The notes under the pieces: model-generated
The model's input: the letters and a program-made list of their open reading frames with translations, nothing else
Databases searched by the model: none
What the model was told of the DNA's origin: nothing
Program-made: the position numbers and the translations under genes
Part shown: piece by piece, positions 5,611-6,126 of the stretch
Layout of the letters: the number at the start of each line of letters is the position of its first letter
Numbering within the stretch: the stretch's first letter is position 1
NCBI GenBank assembly: GCA_020631315.1
Contig: JAHDHM010000227.1
Location: 1-6,126 of the forward strand
Length of the DNA: 6,126 nt
Reading direction: 5' to 3'
Source: Acidimicrobiales bacterium
GTDB taxonomy: Bacteria; Actinomycetota; Acidimicrobiia; Acidimicrobiales; Poriferisodaliceae

Positions 5611-6126
5611 GATCTGGACGGCGAGCAGGTCGTCTTGGATGCTCGCCCAGACGAAGGCGGCGCCGAGCGGCCCGTAGTGCACGCCGTCCCACCGGAGAGT
5701 CACGTCACTGCCGACCGCAGGATCCGTGCAGAACTCCTGTGGTGGTGAGATGACCGTGACGCCGGTCGAGTACTCGTCGGCGACCCGGTGGATCAGCGTG
5801 TTGACGTGGCTCGTCCTCGAACGGTCGCCACGCTCGGCCTTGGCCCTGAGCCCACCGCCGTCGATCGGGTCGTAACACGGCACCTCGAGCAGCACGACGT
5901 GGCTGCCCACACCGTGGAGCGCGTCCACCCCTCGGCGCAGGCCGCCGACGACCAGCGCGTCGTGTGATGCCGAGCCGAACTCGTGGAGCACGCCGTCGAT
6001 CGAGACGTCGAACACCTCCCATGCGCCGATGGTCACGAGCGTGAGCTCGCTGCCGTCGGCCGCCGCCGCCCAGGTGCCGGGAACGTCGTCGCAGCCGATG
6101 AACTCGCGCCAGGCCCGGCCCTCGGT
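5602..6126 (-). CDS. SGNH-hydrolase-type domain, probable C-terminus of an OafA-like O-acyltransferase (5' partial)
   Basis: The minus-strand frame stays open to the window end, giving 174 residues before a TGA at 5604-5602. The start lies outside the window; the internal GTG at 6036-6034 is not chosen because the frame continues upstream with family-like sequence (REFIGCDDVPGTW). Recognisable segments are TIGAWEVFDV, SHDALVVGGLRRGVDAL, HVVLLEVPCYDP, RTSHVNTLIHRVA, and the catalytic Asp/His block LRWDGVHYGPLGA, with Asp at 5688-5686 and His at 5679-5677. The nucleophile Ser (GDS block) would be upstream and unseen. In actinobacteria this domain is commonly the soluble C-terminal part of acyltransferase-3 (OafA/YrhL-type) membrane proteins that O-acylate surface polysaccharides; a stand-alone SGNH esterase is the alternative. 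The membrane part cannot be checked here. It converges on the glycosyltransferase, so it belongs to a separate transcription unit, though both fit envelope glycan metabolism. Confidence 0.68.
   Translation of the reverse strand, partial: TEGRAWREFIGCDDVPGTWAAAADGSELTLVTIGAWEVFDVSIDGVLHEFGSASHDALVVGGLRRGVDALHGVGSHVVLLEVPCYDPIDGGGLRAKAERGDRSRTSHVNTLIHRVADEYSTGVTVISPPQEFCTDPAVGSDVTLRWDGVHYGPLGAAFVWASIQDDLLAVQIAE

Noticed and set aside
5602..6036. GTG at 6036 as the start of a small 144-residue protein
   Set aside because: The frame remains open to the window edge and the upstream residues look like the continuing SGNH domain, so the gene is a truncated larger one and not a small complete one.

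Overview
The window is uniformly GC-rich, with strongly G/C-biased third codon positions. It carries long extracellular proteins joined by threonine-rich linkers and at least one apparently leaderless gene. This points to a high-GC actinobacterium. The style of the Thr-rich linkers and of the sugar-binding-like repeats resembles Acidimicrobiia (Ilumatobacter-like) proteins as I know them; this is an inference from style, not a database match. Coding density is near complete: the two intergenic gaps are only 37 and 23 bases. I see no RNA gene, CRISPR array, insertion sequence or phage gene.

Layout: (1) Positions 1-4590, plus strand, hold the 3' 1529 codons of a very large modular protein whose start lies upstream of the window. 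It contains one partial and two complete copies of a galactose-binding-like beta-sandwich domain of about 165 residues, separated by Thr/Ser-rich linkers. These are followed by a long FG-GAP/VCBS beta-propeller region with 12 clear calcium-loop repeats plus two decayed ones, and a C-terminal beta-rich domain of about 230 residues. (2) Positions 4628-5578, plus strand, encode a family 2 glycosyltransferase of 316 residues resembling ExoM-type enzymes of exopolysaccharide synthesis. It is preceded by a -10-like TACCCT exactly seven bases before its ATG. (3) Positions 5602 to the window end, minus strand, encode the C-terminal 174 residues of an SGNH-hydrolase-type domain. It is probably the C-terminal part of an OafA-like membrane O-acyltransferase and converges on the glycosyltransferase.

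The common theme is the cell envelope and its carbohydrates: a putative secreted sugar-binding adhesin or scaffold, a sugar transferase, and a probable sugar O-acyl-modifying enzyme. Only the co-location supports a joint role. The most distinctive points are the architecture of the giant protein, a likely pair of seven-bladed propellers with two blades that have lost their calcium loops, and an exact 55-base repeat that starts at base 1, which suggests the window begins at an assembly-graph break inside a repeat array.
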